Source: Phytophthora vignae f. sp. vignae (taxonomy: Eukaryota > Oomycota > Peronosporomycetes > Peronosporales > Peronosporaceae). Taken from it: a stretch of 64,000 nt of DNA. The stretch lies in NCBI GenBank assembly GCA_016169955.1, contig JABJUM010000024.1, forward strand, positions 310,001 to 374,000, given 5' to 3'. The notes under the pieces were generated by a model, which saw only the letters and a program-made list of their open reading frames with translations, was not told the DNA's origin and made no database searches. The stretch's first letter is position 1; each line of letters opens with the position of its first letter. The position numbers and the translations under genes were made by a program. Below, one piece after another: positions 34,401 to 44,199 of this stretch.

Positions 34401-34721
34401 CGCCTCCTCCGCGACACTCGCGGGCTCGTTGCGCTGCGCCGTCTCCTTCGCTTCGGCGGCAGCTATCGACTCGCCCATCGCTGCCGCCACAGCGCCGGGT
34501 GCTTCCTTAGACTGGGCTGTCTCCATCGCCGCCGTCGTGTGCTTAGCAGCCCTCTTCCGCGTCGCCTTCTTCGCCCTCTTTGCCTGGCCTCCTCCTCCAT
34601 CTTTCTCCTCCGCACGGCGAACACGGCGCGCGTGCCGTTCACTCAGCAGCCCCTCCAAGCAGAGCTGCCGCTCCCGCTGGGAGAGCTCGTAGCGTGGTGT
34701 CTTGCCCGACGTGCCGGCCAT
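31440..34721 (-). pseudogene. piggyBac transposase gene, multi-exon, with a frameshift
   Basis: Exon 1 (34721-33842) encodes a long Ala/Glu-rich and acidic N-terminal region; exon 2 starts at 33742 after a GT-AG intron. Family features in order: SFDEATLPSRSRYN with the first catalytic Asp (near 33145), VVTDRFYTS with the second (near 32735), MGGVDVHDQLR, LFDMVLVNAFIVF with the third (near 32200), and a C-terminal Cys-rich zinc-binding domain (CKVCALF, YFCPEC, TCFAIWHND) ending near 31443. Short introns separate these blocks. One base appears to be missing near 33128, directly after RSRYN, which shifts the frame before the conserved FNKDKPHKWG. Unless this is a sequence error, the protein is truncated. 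All three catalytic Asp codons survive. Confidence 0.82.
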
Positions 34722-36410
34722 CTTTCTCTCGCCGCGGTGTTTTCTGGAATGAGTGGTGAGTGGACAGCGACCACTTGTGTCGTGGTGGGTGACAAGCCTA
34801 CTCTATATCACATTCAACCGAATCTCTCAGAGCGACACCTAGACCTGTGCAAATGGCCATTTTCCACTCAACCAGTTATATTGATTTCATTATGGATATG
34901 CAGTGACAGTACGTCCATACAAATTTATAGATTAATTTTTTCTTAAGTTGTAGGGTATAACATAACAAAAACGCTGCGAAAAAGCTGACAGAAGCTATAC
35001 ACCCTTTATGTTCTACGGTACAACCGTTGGGAAGTAAGGGGTTAAAGTCCACCCCATGAGGGACACCACGGCAGATCACCTGTCCCAAGACCTCTGTTTA
35101 GCGGCCTGACCTAGTCCCATGCCAGTGACGCGAAGCAAAAGAAAAGAAAAGCTGCAGGTTGGTAGACGCGAAGAAAGTAAAGAGAGGGGCGCCGAAAACT
35201 CTGCATGTGAACTCACAGTATTGGGGCTTCGCCCAATAAAACAGAGGTCCGAAAATACAGTACTATAATGTATTGTGAGTACACAATCAGACCGTAATAA
35301 AAATTACAATTAAGTATGGAGCAATAATAAAAATTGCCTCAATTTCAATATATTCGACTCCAATTCTGAGGCATCTATAGAGTAAGTAAATACCCGTGAG
35401 CCTTCGTGACAACCTGACGAGCCCGGCACAAAAGACCCGAACCAGTCGACAGATGCAGAGACCAAATGAAGCCGACCAGACACAGCGATATTGCTAAGTG
35501 GATTAACGATAAACAAGAGTGGCTACTCCAACGGCAGCACTACTCCAGACACCTTAACACATGCACTTAAGAGCATTTGCCGAAGCTCCGGCACACTACA
35601 TAGCCCTAGGCAGAGTAGTTAGTTTGTTAAGTAAACCGCGCCACCATATTGGTGACGTCACCCTTCCCCATTAAACACTCTGAGCCACTTATGTGGGATT
35701 ATGCTTACATGCTGATATGGAAATAGGGGGCTGTGGACAACATGACACGTTGGGTGCCTTTAAATTATCCGCGTAAGATAGAAATATCATAATGTTATTA
35801 TACCATCTAACTAAACCTGAAATATGGATGTCAAATATGTTCTGGTTTGGGTGAATATTTGCGTCAAATATGTTATTTTGTCCCTCTATGGGTTTACGGT
35901 AAGTATTCCACTCACACGATCGCCTTTGTTGGCTGCGTGAGGAGATGTAACCTTCATTTACCGACGTATCTTGCTACTTGGGCAACCTTTTTCATATTAA
36001 TTGTCAATAAGTGGTGCAATACTGTATTGTATTGGAGTCCGTGATATCCAATAATAAGAAATTGTACGGCAAAAATCAATTATTTATTGATTCGCAATTA
36101 TTATTTCGGACCTCAGCTATAAAACTTCTTGTGAGAGCGTTGTTTACCTCTTTCAGACGGGTGCACGCGCTGGAAGCGCCCGCAAATGCATATTTTTTTG
36201 CCTTGCACTTTGGGTGCAATAGCTGGCAGGTCGTAGTGAATAGCAGGCCGATAATCACTACGCCATCCGGGAATTGCACTATCGATTTCAGCGTGTTACT
36301 TCAGCACTACTTCTGAACCCCTATCACTTCCCCGTTGGGGATGATTTTTTTGCAATTGTGCAAATATCATGCAATTCCTTGAGTTTTGCACTACCTTGGA
36401 GATGCTCTTA

Positions 36411-37108
36411 GTAGTACTCACGTATTAATATTGTGTCTTTCAGTTGTTTTGGCAAATCGGACGTGTAAAACAGCTACCTACTAAGATGGGGCTAGGTTAT
36501 CGGAGCAGATTAGCAGGTTCCTCGTAGGGAATTAGGACCAAGAAATGCTAGTCCGATGGAAGCACTTGCGCAGGTCCTACAAACAGCTGAAAGCCCGAAT
36601 GTCGCCCATTTTCACGGCATTCGGGGTATGAGGTCTTACGAAGGACTCCTGCCAAGTCTTGTGGCAGGACTTTCATCCGAGCTGACTTTAATGCGGTGTA
36701 TGTCAAACGATGAATAAACTTAGGAAAACACGATGCAGTCGATACGTTAACACTCCAGTGTTCGCCCTTCGTCTCCAGCACTGCTTGCTTCCCTAAACAA
36801 TACTTGCTTGGTTTGGACTCCAACCGGAGTCCATTGAACGGAGAGACTCCTCATCGGACTCGTCCGAGATTTGCATCTCAGATTTAGAGACCGCCAACCT
36901 CAGATTAACTGACCTCTAAAGTCCTACGTAGGACTCGGCAAAATGACCGAAAGGCACAATACATGGAGTCGAAACAGAAGACACCTACATGTAACTCCAA
37001 GTCAATTATTTTTGAAAAAAATGAATGAATTTTGAAAACCCAATACTGTAGCTTATAAGCTTCTACGCGTGCTGTTTCTTCTTCATCATCACCGTCGGCT
37101 CATCTCTT
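36411..37108. other. AT-rich intergenic stretch, nothing recognised
   Basis: This lies between the nested transposon and the effector gene at 37109. A 91-codon ORF (36548-36823, minus) has no motif. Confidence 0.4.
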
Positions 37109-37774
37109 CTACGCCACGGCCATCGCGGCCTTGTAGTACTTTTCGTAAAACGGATAGTTCGCGTGCGTCTTGAGCGCTCTTCCAGTCAGTCCGCCCAGCC
37201 CCAGAGCCAACTTGGCGTACCCGTCTTCTCGCTTCGTAGCGGCCAAAACCATCGCCCTAGCTGCCAATTCCCCGGCCGTTGCATCAGTACTGACCAGAGG
37301 ACCTTTGGCAGTCGCTCTCCACTTGGCAACCGCAGCATCGTCGAAGACCTTCAGGTACGACACATAGCTCGTAAACTCGTTCGTCCGCATGACCTTGACG
37401 AGTTGGTCTTCACGAGCTTTACCCAGCCCAAACCTCGCCCAGGCGTCAAAGGAAGTGACGTGTTGCTTCACCCACGCGTTCCAGATAGCACTGTCATCCC
37501 ACGTGATGTACTTGTAGTTCTTGTGCGACTGGAGGGCCTTCTCCGAGAGCGCCATCAGCTTTTTCACAACGTCGTCGGACACCTCCGCGGATGAAACAAT
37601 GTTGCGCACTGTGGATGCCAGATCGCCCACTGCTTGCTCTCCATCGTCTTCCCCAACCGTTGTGTCGACCCGCAGGGACCTACCCGTTGAGAGTCGAGTT
37701 GCTGCTGCCGAGAGGGAAGCAGAGCTGGCGAGGAAGGCGACTAGCGCCACCCGTGTAGCTTGATAGAAACGCAT
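37109..37774 (-). CDS. Secreted RXLR effector, intact (221 aa)
   Basis: Member of the same effector family as 21997-22728 and 56989-57720. The signal peptide is residues 1-24 (VALVAFLASSASLSAAA), RSLR is at 32-35, and an acidic GEDDGEQ at 41-47 stands in for the EER motif. The C-terminal domain keeps the family layout: ALSEKALQSHKNYKY, then TSFDAWARFGLGKAREDQ with F..Y..Y (WY-like core), then LGLGGLTGRALKTHANY near the end. The start at 37774 opens the signal peptide. It is a single unbroken exon. Unlike the other two intact members, no M28 gene lies at its 3' side. Confidence 0.9.
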   Translation of the reverse strand: MRFYQATRVALVAFLASSASLSAAATRLSTGRSLRVDTTVGEDDGEQAVGDLASTVRNIVSSAEVSDDVVKKLMALSEKALQSHKNYKYITWDDSAIWNAWVKQHVTSFDAWARFGLGKAREDQLVKVMRTNEFTSYVSYLKVFDDAAVAKWRATAKGPLVSTDATAGELAARAMVLAATKREDGYAKLALGLGGLTGRALKTHANYPFYEKYYKAAMAVA

Positions 37775-38313
37775 AGCGAAGAGCTGTGCGTCGTTCGAGG
37801 TGAATTTCAGAGTGAGGATTAGAACGCCGCTCCCCCAATCCAGCCCATCGGAGCAGATCGGTGATAGGATAAAGTTCACGCACTCGAGACTCGAGCATTC
37901 ACTTAGTGAATACTTGGCGTGACTTCAACACGGCTGGTTTGTGTAGGAAAGTGCTCATCTTACCGACATTTCAACCACAATTTGCCATACTGTACGTCGG
38001 TGCATTTCCGGCAACACTGTAGCACCCCAGTCGTTATATACCAAAAAGAAAGTCAAGACACCTCGAAAGCATCGCACGTCGACGTACGCACGTAACACTG
38101 CACTATTCTAAAAATCAAGCACTATTATAACTTATACTAGTACCGTTCTGCAGGTTGTACGTATAGATGCCGGTTTGTTTTATTATACAATCTTCTAATC
38201 TTCCCCGCTGTAGCCATGCCCCGGACATTGTCCATGCACGGCAAGCTTTGCTTGTTGCCGACTGCTGTTCCTGCAGAACGATGGGCTCGCGCCCATGGAT
38301 ACACTGACTGTGA
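37775..38313. other. Upstream flank of the effector and insertion site of the chromovirus
   Basis: Nothing was recognised beyond the flank of the retrotransposon. The sequence just left of the 5' LTR may be the other half of the unrecognised repeat found at 44200 and beyond. Confidence 0.35.
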
Positions 38314-38318
38314 GCACT

Positions 38319-38682
38319 TGTCGCGAGACCAAGTTGATCGACGGAAATCAACACACCAGCAGCACGAGAGCACGCTTGATGGTGCACTGGATCTCGCAGA
38401 ACCCTACCTGCAAGGTTAACCGCAGATCTCGAGCTGAGCGAACCGCAGCAGCAACGGTTCAAAAGCAACGAGTGGCTGCCGACGAGCAGCCCACAGCTTA
38501 GAGCAAATAGCGAAGGATAGTTGTTTGCTTAACGCTAATTCATTCAGTTCTCAATTTTCCAACTCATACAACAACTTCTACTGCACTGCCAAGTCGAACG
38601 TCGACGACATCAACCCGTCCGAGTCCTTCAGTGCCAGCTTCCTAAGTGCTACCAACCAATAGAGTCACTCTCTATTGCGACA
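38319..38682 (+). repeat. 5' LTR of the chromovirus (364 bp)
   Basis: Begins TG and ends CA; identical by eye to 43831-44194. It is preceded by GCACT. Confidence 0.96.
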
Positions 38683-38716
38683 TAGTAGAGTTTGCAGATT
38701 CAACGACCAGTTCACG

Positions 38717-40092
38717 ATGGAAACAAGACGCCGAGTTGCCACTCGCCTTGGACGCAGCGATTCTGCGCCGAGCCACAGGCTTTTGGAAGACGGCAACCGT
38801 GAAACCTACAACACAGATCGCATCAATTCGGTGGAGGACTCGTTAGCCGAACTCGACGATCGTCTCGGTCAAGTCAACGAGCGTCTCGACCGTGTTCTCG
38901 ACGGCATTCAACTGATGTCGCGAGTAGTTGAACGAAACCAAGAAATGGCGAACCAGAATGCCGAAGTCGTCGGCCAAGTACAAGCATTTGCGGAACATAC
39001 GGCGACAACAATCAACCATACGGCTGCTGCCCTAACCGAACTACAGCAGAACGCCGCAAGTGTACAGCAGGTTCGAGAGATGGCAGCTCGTGTTGCGACC
39101 GCGGTCAGCGAAATGCAGCACCAACAGGCGAGTGCTCCCTCGGAGTACCAGCCATCGCAACCTTCGCAGCCTTCGCAAAATTCGCCAGCCCCAACGGCTC
39201 CTCGTGCATCCTTCCCGTATCAAGCTGAGGACGTGGAGATGGCTGGTACAACGCGTGGCCGTCAACTGCGGAAGATGGACAGCAAGCCCCCGACGTTCGA
39301 TGGCGACATTGATGGGGTAAAGCTGAACAGCTTCTTGTTCCAGTTCGAGGCATACTTTACCTTTAAGGGATATGACCTCGAAGTCGATGGCGTTACAGTT
39401 GGCCTTGAGCTCGGTCAATGTGTACGCAAGAGCGCTATTACCTGGTACGAAACGTACATGCAACGGCACGATACGTTGAAGACATGGAGCGCGATGAAGC
39501 ACTCGCTTGAGAGAAACTTCAAGGAGCCGAACTTTCAGCAGAAGATGCGGCTTTGCTCAACATCAAACAGCGAGGTAGTTAACATGGATACGCTGCCAAG
39601 TTCCAGGAGCAGCTGTGACTAGTTCCTCTCGAGTCGACCTTTGCCACGGAGATATTTCTGAAGGGTCTGAGCAGCGCCAATTTGAGAAAGCAGATACTCC
39701 GGAAGAATCCTGGCACAGTTGAAGAGGCCATTGCTGAAGGTTTCGCCGAAGAAGCTCTTGAGGATGAAACTAAAGGCGCTCCAGCGGATCTGCCAAGACG
39801 CAGCCATGACCATGAAGGACGTGGGCGCCAGGAACGCAAGCCAAAGGCTTCTCGGATGCAAACTTCTCCGAAGAGCAAGTGCTCTCATTGTCAGCGCGGC
39901 TTCCATAATCCAGACGACTGCTGGGTCAAGTTCCCGGAGAAGCGACCGGTGAAGGCGACGTCGGACAAGAAGGCGAAATTCCCTCGCCGCGACCCGACAA
40001 ATGCTGTGGACTACAAGGCGAAATACTACGCCTTGATTGAGAAACTCATGGTGGACGAGGACGTTGAGACTCCGTCGTCTTTAAACGAGTAA
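38717..40092 (+). pseudogene. Chromovirus gag, disrupted (one frameshift, two stops)
   Basis: Structural Gag. From ATG 38717 there is a basic N-terminus, a likely coiled coil (SLAELDDRLGQVNERLDRVLDGI and on), a Pro/Gln-rich spacer and the gag core (FLFQFEAYFTFKGYD, ITWYETYM). The frame shifts near 39541: core similarity continues in the next frame (ALLNIKQRG) but meets a TAA near 39580 and a TGA near 39616. It is then open through FATEIFLKGLSSANLRKQIL to a CCHC zinc knuckle (CSHCQRGFHNPDDC, near 39880-39920) and the stop at 40090-40092. The initial ATG at 38675 overlaps the LTR end, so 38717 is more plausible. As it stands no full Gag can be made. Confidence 0.85.
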
Positions 40093-40136
40093 AACCCCTT
40101 GATGCCGGGCAATCAAGTGGGTTCTGTCCCAAGCCC
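40080..40136 (+). promoter_or_regulatory. Canonical -1 ribosomal frameshift signal at the gag-pol junction
   Basis: The slippery heptamer T TTA AAC (40080-40086) lies in the gag frame, immediately followed by GAG TAA, and pol lies exactly in the -1 frame and is open from 40086. After a 6-nt spacer, 40093-40103 can pair with 40112-40123 (11 bp with one bulged base at 40118), with an 8-nt loop. Loop bases GGGC (40107-40110) can pair with GCCC (40133-40136), giving an H-type pseudoknot. The spacing and order match known viral -1 signals. The fold was derived by hand, with no energy calculation. Confidence 0.82.
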
Positions 40137-43100
40137 ATACAACGGGACAAGCTTTCTCTCCAAGAGGAAGAGGTGCACATTCAGCTGGGGGACCAATCTT
40201 CGCACCCATTTATGACAACGAAGTGCGACGTCAAGTGTGAGGACCGCGTACTCTCGGCTACTGGCTTTGTGGATAGTGGAGCGACCATAAATGCTGTCAG
40301 TCCCGCGTTTGTAGCTGCACATGACCTGGGGGACGACATCGTGGAGCATTCGACGTTATTGCGGCTCACTCTGGCTGACCGTAGCTCTACAACATTGCAG
40401 AAGCGTACCATTGAGCTCACCATGAGCATCGAAGGTATGCAGGATTACTCTGCGGAGTTTCTTGTTTTGGAGGTTCCCGATGATCGAGATATCTTACTTG
40501 GACTACCTTGGTTGCAAAAGGTAAACCCTCTAATAGACTGGCGACAAGGCTCCATTCGACCCTCCCTCAACGTTCTACGTGCTCGATTGAAGGATTTGCT
40601 GGCTGCGCATCGTGCCTCGCGTCGTCAACAGCCTAACCGTCGATCACGAGCCTCTTCAATCGACCTTCCAGCTGCGTTCTTCTCAGTTGATACTGGAGAA
40701 ACGAAGTTTATTTCGTCAAAGCAATTCCGAAGGCTTCTAAAGAAGGACAAGAGCGTCGAATGTGTATTCATGATTCAGCCAAGTCAGCCTGAGGTCATTT
40801 CAGCAGCGTCTAGCATCGACAACTACAAGGGTCATCCCATCTACCCGTACCTGTGCAAGTATGACGGGTTATTTCGGCAAAAGCTGCCAGCAGAGCTTCC
40901 ACCAAAAGAACACGGTGAGCATGTGATGGAGGTACACAGCGACGACCCCGTTTTTCGTCAACAGTGGCGTCAATCACCGGCGCAGGAAGCAGAAATCCGT
41001 CGGTGGGTCCGGGAGATGCTGGCTGCAGGATTGATTCGACCCTCAACTTCGCCTCATGGTGCTCCAACATTCTGCGTAAGGAAGCCGGACGGTTGGAGAA
41101 TCGTCCACGACTACCGCGCTATGAATCTGAACACGGTCCGCCGGACACTGCCAATGCCACGGAAAGATGTGATCCTCGAGAAGATGCAAGGATGCCACTA
41201 TTTTTCTTGCCTCGACCTCTTGAGTGGATATTACCAGTTTCGAATGCGCGAAGAAGGCATCCCGTATACAGCGTTCCAGACTCCTGATGGCTTGTTCGAA
41301 TACTTAGTGGTGCCGATGGGTCTCTCAAATGCCCCTGCTACCTTCAATGCAGGCATACGAGCCATCCTTTCCGACCTTCATGACTTCTGTCAGTCGTACT
41401 TCGACGACATTTACGTGTACACCAAGGGCTGTAACCTTACGGACCACCTCAAGGCGCTGGATCGCGTGTTTGCACGCTTGCACGAGCACAAGTTTTACGT
41501 GAAGCTCAGTAAGTGTGTATTCTGCGCCCCAGCTATTCCGTGCCTTGGAGATATTGTTGGGCGCGACGGTGTGAAGATCAGCCCCGCGAAGGTGCAAGTC
41601 ATCCAGCAATGGCCGCTACCGAAGACAAGGACGCAATTGCAGTCGTTCTTGGGAACTGCAACCTACGTGCAACGGTTTTGTGAAGGTTTTGCTATTGACG
41701 CTGGACCACTCTTCGACATGCTCAAGAGTTCCTGCAAACTTCTCCCATGGACCGATGCCTTGCGACGCAACTTTGACTCCCTGAAGCGGAGAATTTGCCA
41801 GACACCCGTGCTCGGCATCGTTGACTTTGACCGGACGTTTTACTTACGGATGGATGCTTCGGACTTCGCCATGGGTGGCGTACTTTTCCAGAAAGAAGTC
41901 AAGGACGGGCACGAAGTTGAACGGCCAATCGCGTTTGCAGGTCGGAAGTACAAGGCTGCAGAGATCAACTACTCCACTCGCGAAAAAGAACTCCTGGCTA
42001 TATTGTTTGGCCTTCGGACGTGGAGGGTTTACCTGCTAGACCGGCCATTTGTGGTCGAAACGGATCACAAGAGCCTGGAAACGGTGTTCAAGCAGAAAAG
42101 TATCTCTCGGCGTGTTGCTAGATGGTATGACGAGCTTGCCGAGTATCAAATGGAGATTCTTTACGTTCCTGGCGTGAACAATGGCGTTGCTGATGGCGTT
42201 TCGCGCCGACCGGACTTCGCAGATAACGCTGACAAGGTGACCCTGGCTAGCATCATCACACGTTCCCAGTTGCGCTCCCGAGTTTCGAGCAGTCTGCCGG
42301 CTATTGTTGCTGAAGCTGTGACTAGATATGCCGAAGACCCGACGACCGCTGCGATTTTGGAGATGCTGAGGGCGCCGCAGGATGGGGTAGACCCGACTAG
42401 ACCACAGAAGACACAGGCTGCCGTGAAGAATTTCCACCGGTACTCGCTCGAGGATGGACGGATTTACTACCAGCCTACTCATGAAGATGGATCACGTCTT
42501 GTCCTTCCTCGGATTCGTGATGTTCTGGAGCCCATGATAGCCGAGTTTCACGACAGTCCCGTATACGGTCACCCTGGAATTGATCGTACAAGTCGTCTCG
42601 TCGAGGCTTCCTACTACTGGCCGCACATGATCCGCGATATCTCAAAGTACGTCAAAGGTTGTGAGATTTGCACGCGCACCAAAGCACGGAATGAAAAACC
42701 ACCTGGTCTTCTGCACAGTCATGCTGTTCCTGCGAGTCGTTGGAGTCACGTTGCAATGGATTTTATCACTCAGCTTCCTACGACACCCAGCGGTTTTGAC
42801 AGTGCAATGGTGGTTGTAGACCAATTGACGAAAAGAGCGCATTTCATACCAGCGAAAACGACGGATACAGCCGAGGATGTTGCGGTTCGGTACCAGCAAA
42901 ATGTGTTCAAGCTGCACGGACTCCCTGATTTGATTCTAAGCGACCGGGATTCTAAATTCACTTCGAGGTTTTGGACCCAGCTGTGCTCGCTGTTGGGCGT
43001 TGAGCAGAAGCTGACCACAGCTTTTCGGCCACAAGGCGATGGAGTCACTGAGCGCATCAACCAAACGCTAGAGAACTACCTGCGTGCATTCACAAATGCG

Positions 43101-43820
43101 GAGTCGACGGACTGGGATGTTCATCTTTGCATGGCCGAATTTGCTTACAACGCGCGTCATCATTCGACAATTGACATGACTCCGTTCGAGGCTGACATTG
43201 GTTACGTACCCCGAATACCAGCAACACTTCCGCTATTACGTGACCTCATCCTCCGAAAAAAAAAGGCTCGACTCGGCCATGAGTTTGCAGAAACGCAGAA
43301 GGATGTGCTTGCGCGAGCTCGACGCTGCATCGCGGCCGCCCAAGATCGCATGGCTGAGTATTACAACCAGAATCGCCGACCCCAAGTCTTTAAAATCGGT
43401 GATGAAGTGTTATTGTCTGGAGCGAACTTGGCCGCACGCCATCTTGGTACCACCAAACGGAAGCTAGGGCCACGTTGGATCGGGCCTTATACTGTCACTT
43501 GTGCCATTGGTCGTGGTTATTACCAGCTGGATCTTCCGCCCAAGCTACGACTTCATCCAGTGTTTCACACGAGCGTGCTCAAGCCTTACATTACCAAAGA
43601 TATTCGCCGGACAGCGCAGCGTTTGTTCAAGGTGCGCTTGCCGGACGGGACGGAAGGAGAGCTCGTCGAAGACATTGTCAATCACACAAAGCGAAAAGCG
43701 GGCATTTTCTACGAGGTCAAGTGGCTAGGCCAACCGAAAACGACGTGGGAGCCCATCAGCAACTTGCACACGGTTCAAGGGCTAATTCAGCGTTACCACA
43801 ACCGGCGGGGACTCAGCTAG
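40086..43820 (+). CDS. pol: Chromovirus Pol polyprotein: PR-RT-RNaseH-IN-chromodomain
   Basis: Intact pol, expected to be made as a Gag-Pol fusion by -1 frameshifting. Counting from the GTG at 40173 (1215 aa to the stop): aspartic protease with D34 in FVDSGAT; reverse transcriptase with YFDDI at 409-413; RNase H starting near 560 (RMDASDFAMGG) with a later catalytic EKELLA; integrase with an HHCC zinc finger near 793-840 (HPGIDR...CEICTR), then the DDE core with Asp near 862 (AMDFITQLP), Asp near 922 (LSDRDSKFTS) and Glu near 958 (DGVTERINQTL). The C-terminal ~50 residues form a chromodomain (EDIVNHTKRKAGIFYEVKWLG...TWEP), which in chromoviruses steers integration to particular chromatin. The frame has no stop or shift. 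No ATG opens it, in line with frameshift expression. Confidence 0.96.
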   Translation, partial: RVKPLDAGQSSGFCPKPIQRDKLSLQEEEVHIQLGDQSSHPFMTTKCDVKCEDRVLSATGFVDSGATINAVSPAFVAAHDLGDDIVEHSTLLRLTLADRSSTTLQKRTIELTMSIEGMQDYSAEFLVLEVPDDRDILLGLPWLQKVNPLIDWRQGSIRPSLNVLRARLKDLLAAHRASRRQQPNRRSRASSIDLPAAFFSVDTGETKFISSKQFRRLLKKDKSVECVFMIQPSQPEVISAASSIDNYKGHPIYPYLCKYDGLFRQKLPAELPPKEHGEHVMEVHSDDPVFRQQWRQSPAQEAEIRRWVREMLAAGLIRPSTSPHGAPTFCVRKPDGWRIVHDYRAMNLNTVRRTLPMPRKDVILEKMQGCHYFSCLDLLSGYYQFRMREEGIPYTAFQTPDGLFEYLVVPMGLSNAPATFNAGIRAILSDLHDFCQSYFDDIYVYTKGCNLTDHLKALDRVFARLHEHKFYVKLSKCVFCAPAIPCLGDIVGRDGVKISPAKVQVIQQWPLPKTRTQLQSFLGTATYVQRFCEGFAIDAGPLFDMLKSSCKLLPWTDALRRNFDSLKRRICQTPVLGIVDFDRTFYLRMDASDFAMGGVLFQKEVKDGHEVERPIAFAGRKYKAAEINYSTREKELLAILFGLRTWRVYLLDRPFVVETDHKSLETVFKQKSISRRVARWYDELAEYQMEILYVPGVNNGVADGVSRRPDFADNADKVTLASIITRSQLRSRVSSSLPAIVAEAVTRYAEDPTTAAILEMLRAPQDGVDPTRPQKTQAAVKNFHRYSLEDGRIYYQPTHEDGSRLVLPRIRDVLEPMIAEFHDSPVYGHPGIDRTSRLVEASYYWPHMIRDISKYVKGCEICTRTKARNEKPPGLLHSHAVPASRWSHVAMDFITQLPTTPSGFDSAMVVVDQLTKRAHFIPAKTTDTAEDVAVRYQQNVFKLHGLPDLILSDRDSKFTSRFWTQLCSLLGVEQKLTTAFRPQGDGVTERINQTLENYLRAFTNAESTDWDVHLCMAEFAYNARHHSTIDMTPFEADIGYVPRIPATLPLLRDLILRKKKARLGHEFAETQKDVLARARRCIAAAQDRMAEYYNQNRRPQVFKIGDEVLLSGANLAARHLGTTKRKLGPRWIGPYTVTCAIGRGYYQLDLPPKLRLHPVFHTSVLKPYITKDIRRTAQRLFKVRLPDGTEGELVEDIVNHTKRKAGIFYEVKWLGQPKTTWEPISNLHTVQGLIQRYHNRRGLS

Positions 43821-43830
43821 GAGGAGGGAC
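43818..43830 (+). other. Polypurine tract before the 3' LTR
   Basis: TAGGAGGAGGGAC lies directly upstream of the 3' LTR and just after the pol stop; it is the expected primer site for plus-strand DNA synthesis. Confidence 0.8.
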
Positions 43831-44194
43831 TGTCGCGAGACCAAGTTGATCGACGGAAATCAACACACCAGCAGCACGAGAGCACGCTTGATGGTGCACT
43901 GGATCTCGCAGAACCCTACCTGCAAGGTTAACCGCAGATCTCGAGCTGAGCGAACCGCAGCAGCAACGGTTCAAAAGCAACGAGTGGCTGCCGACGAGCA
44001 GCCCACAGCTTAGAGCAAATAGCGAAGGATAGTTGTTTGCTTAACGCTAATTCATTCAGTTCTCAATTTTCCAACTCATACAACAACTTCTACTGCACTG
44101 CCAAGTCGAACGTCGACGACATCAACCCGTCCGAGTCCTTCAGTGCCAGCTTCCTAAGTGCTACCAACCAATAGAGTCACTCTCTATTGCGACA
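43831..44194 (+). repeat. 3' LTR of the chromovirus (364 bp)
   Basis: Identical by eye to the 5' LTR. It is followed by the GCACT target duplication. Confidence 0.96.
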
Positions 44195-44199
44195 GCACT

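Larger units (their letters stand above)
30705..35042 (-). mobile_element. piggyBac-type DNA transposon (4.3 kb)
   Basis: Flanked by TTAA on both sides (30701-30704 and 35043-35046), the piggyBac target. The 13-bp terminal inverted repeats read CCCCTTACTTCCC at the left and its complement at the right. A subterminal motif, TTATGTTCTACGGTA, occurs near both ends in the same orientation (near 30760 and 35010), as expected of transposase-binding repeats. It contains a multi-exon transposase gene on the minus strand and a solo LTR inserted near its left end. A second TTAACCCTTATTTCC lies just outside the left end (30679). Confidence 0.9.
29908..36407. mobile_element. Harbinger-like element (ends only) carrying a nested piggyBac
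   Basis: The ends begin GAGCATCTCCAA and end TTGGAGATGCTC, forming an inverted repeat of about 24 bp that extends to GGTAGTGCAAA with one indel. They are flanked by TTA on both sides (29905-29907 and 36408-36410); a 3-bp TWA duplication is typical of PIF/Harbinger. Weaker copies of the terminal motif lie inside each end (near 30014 and 36327). Without the piggyBac insertion the element would be about 2.15 kb (29908-30700 plus 35047-36407), AT-rich and without a recognisable transposase. The two ends could instead belong to two separate MITEs. Confidence 0.6.
38319..44194 (+). mobile_element. Complete Ty3/gypsy chromovirus, 5.9 kb, identical LTRs
   Basis: Two 364-bp LTRs (TGTCGCGAG...TTGCGACA) bracket gag and pol. 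A perfect 5-bp target duplication GCACT flanks the element (38314-38318 and 44195-44199). Read by eye, the LTRs are identical, so insertion was recent. Pol is intact and ends in a chromodomain; gag is broken. The gag-pol junction has a -1 frameshift cassette. A purine tract precedes the 3' LTR. No TGG-type primer-binding site follows the 5' LTR. Confidence 0.97.
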
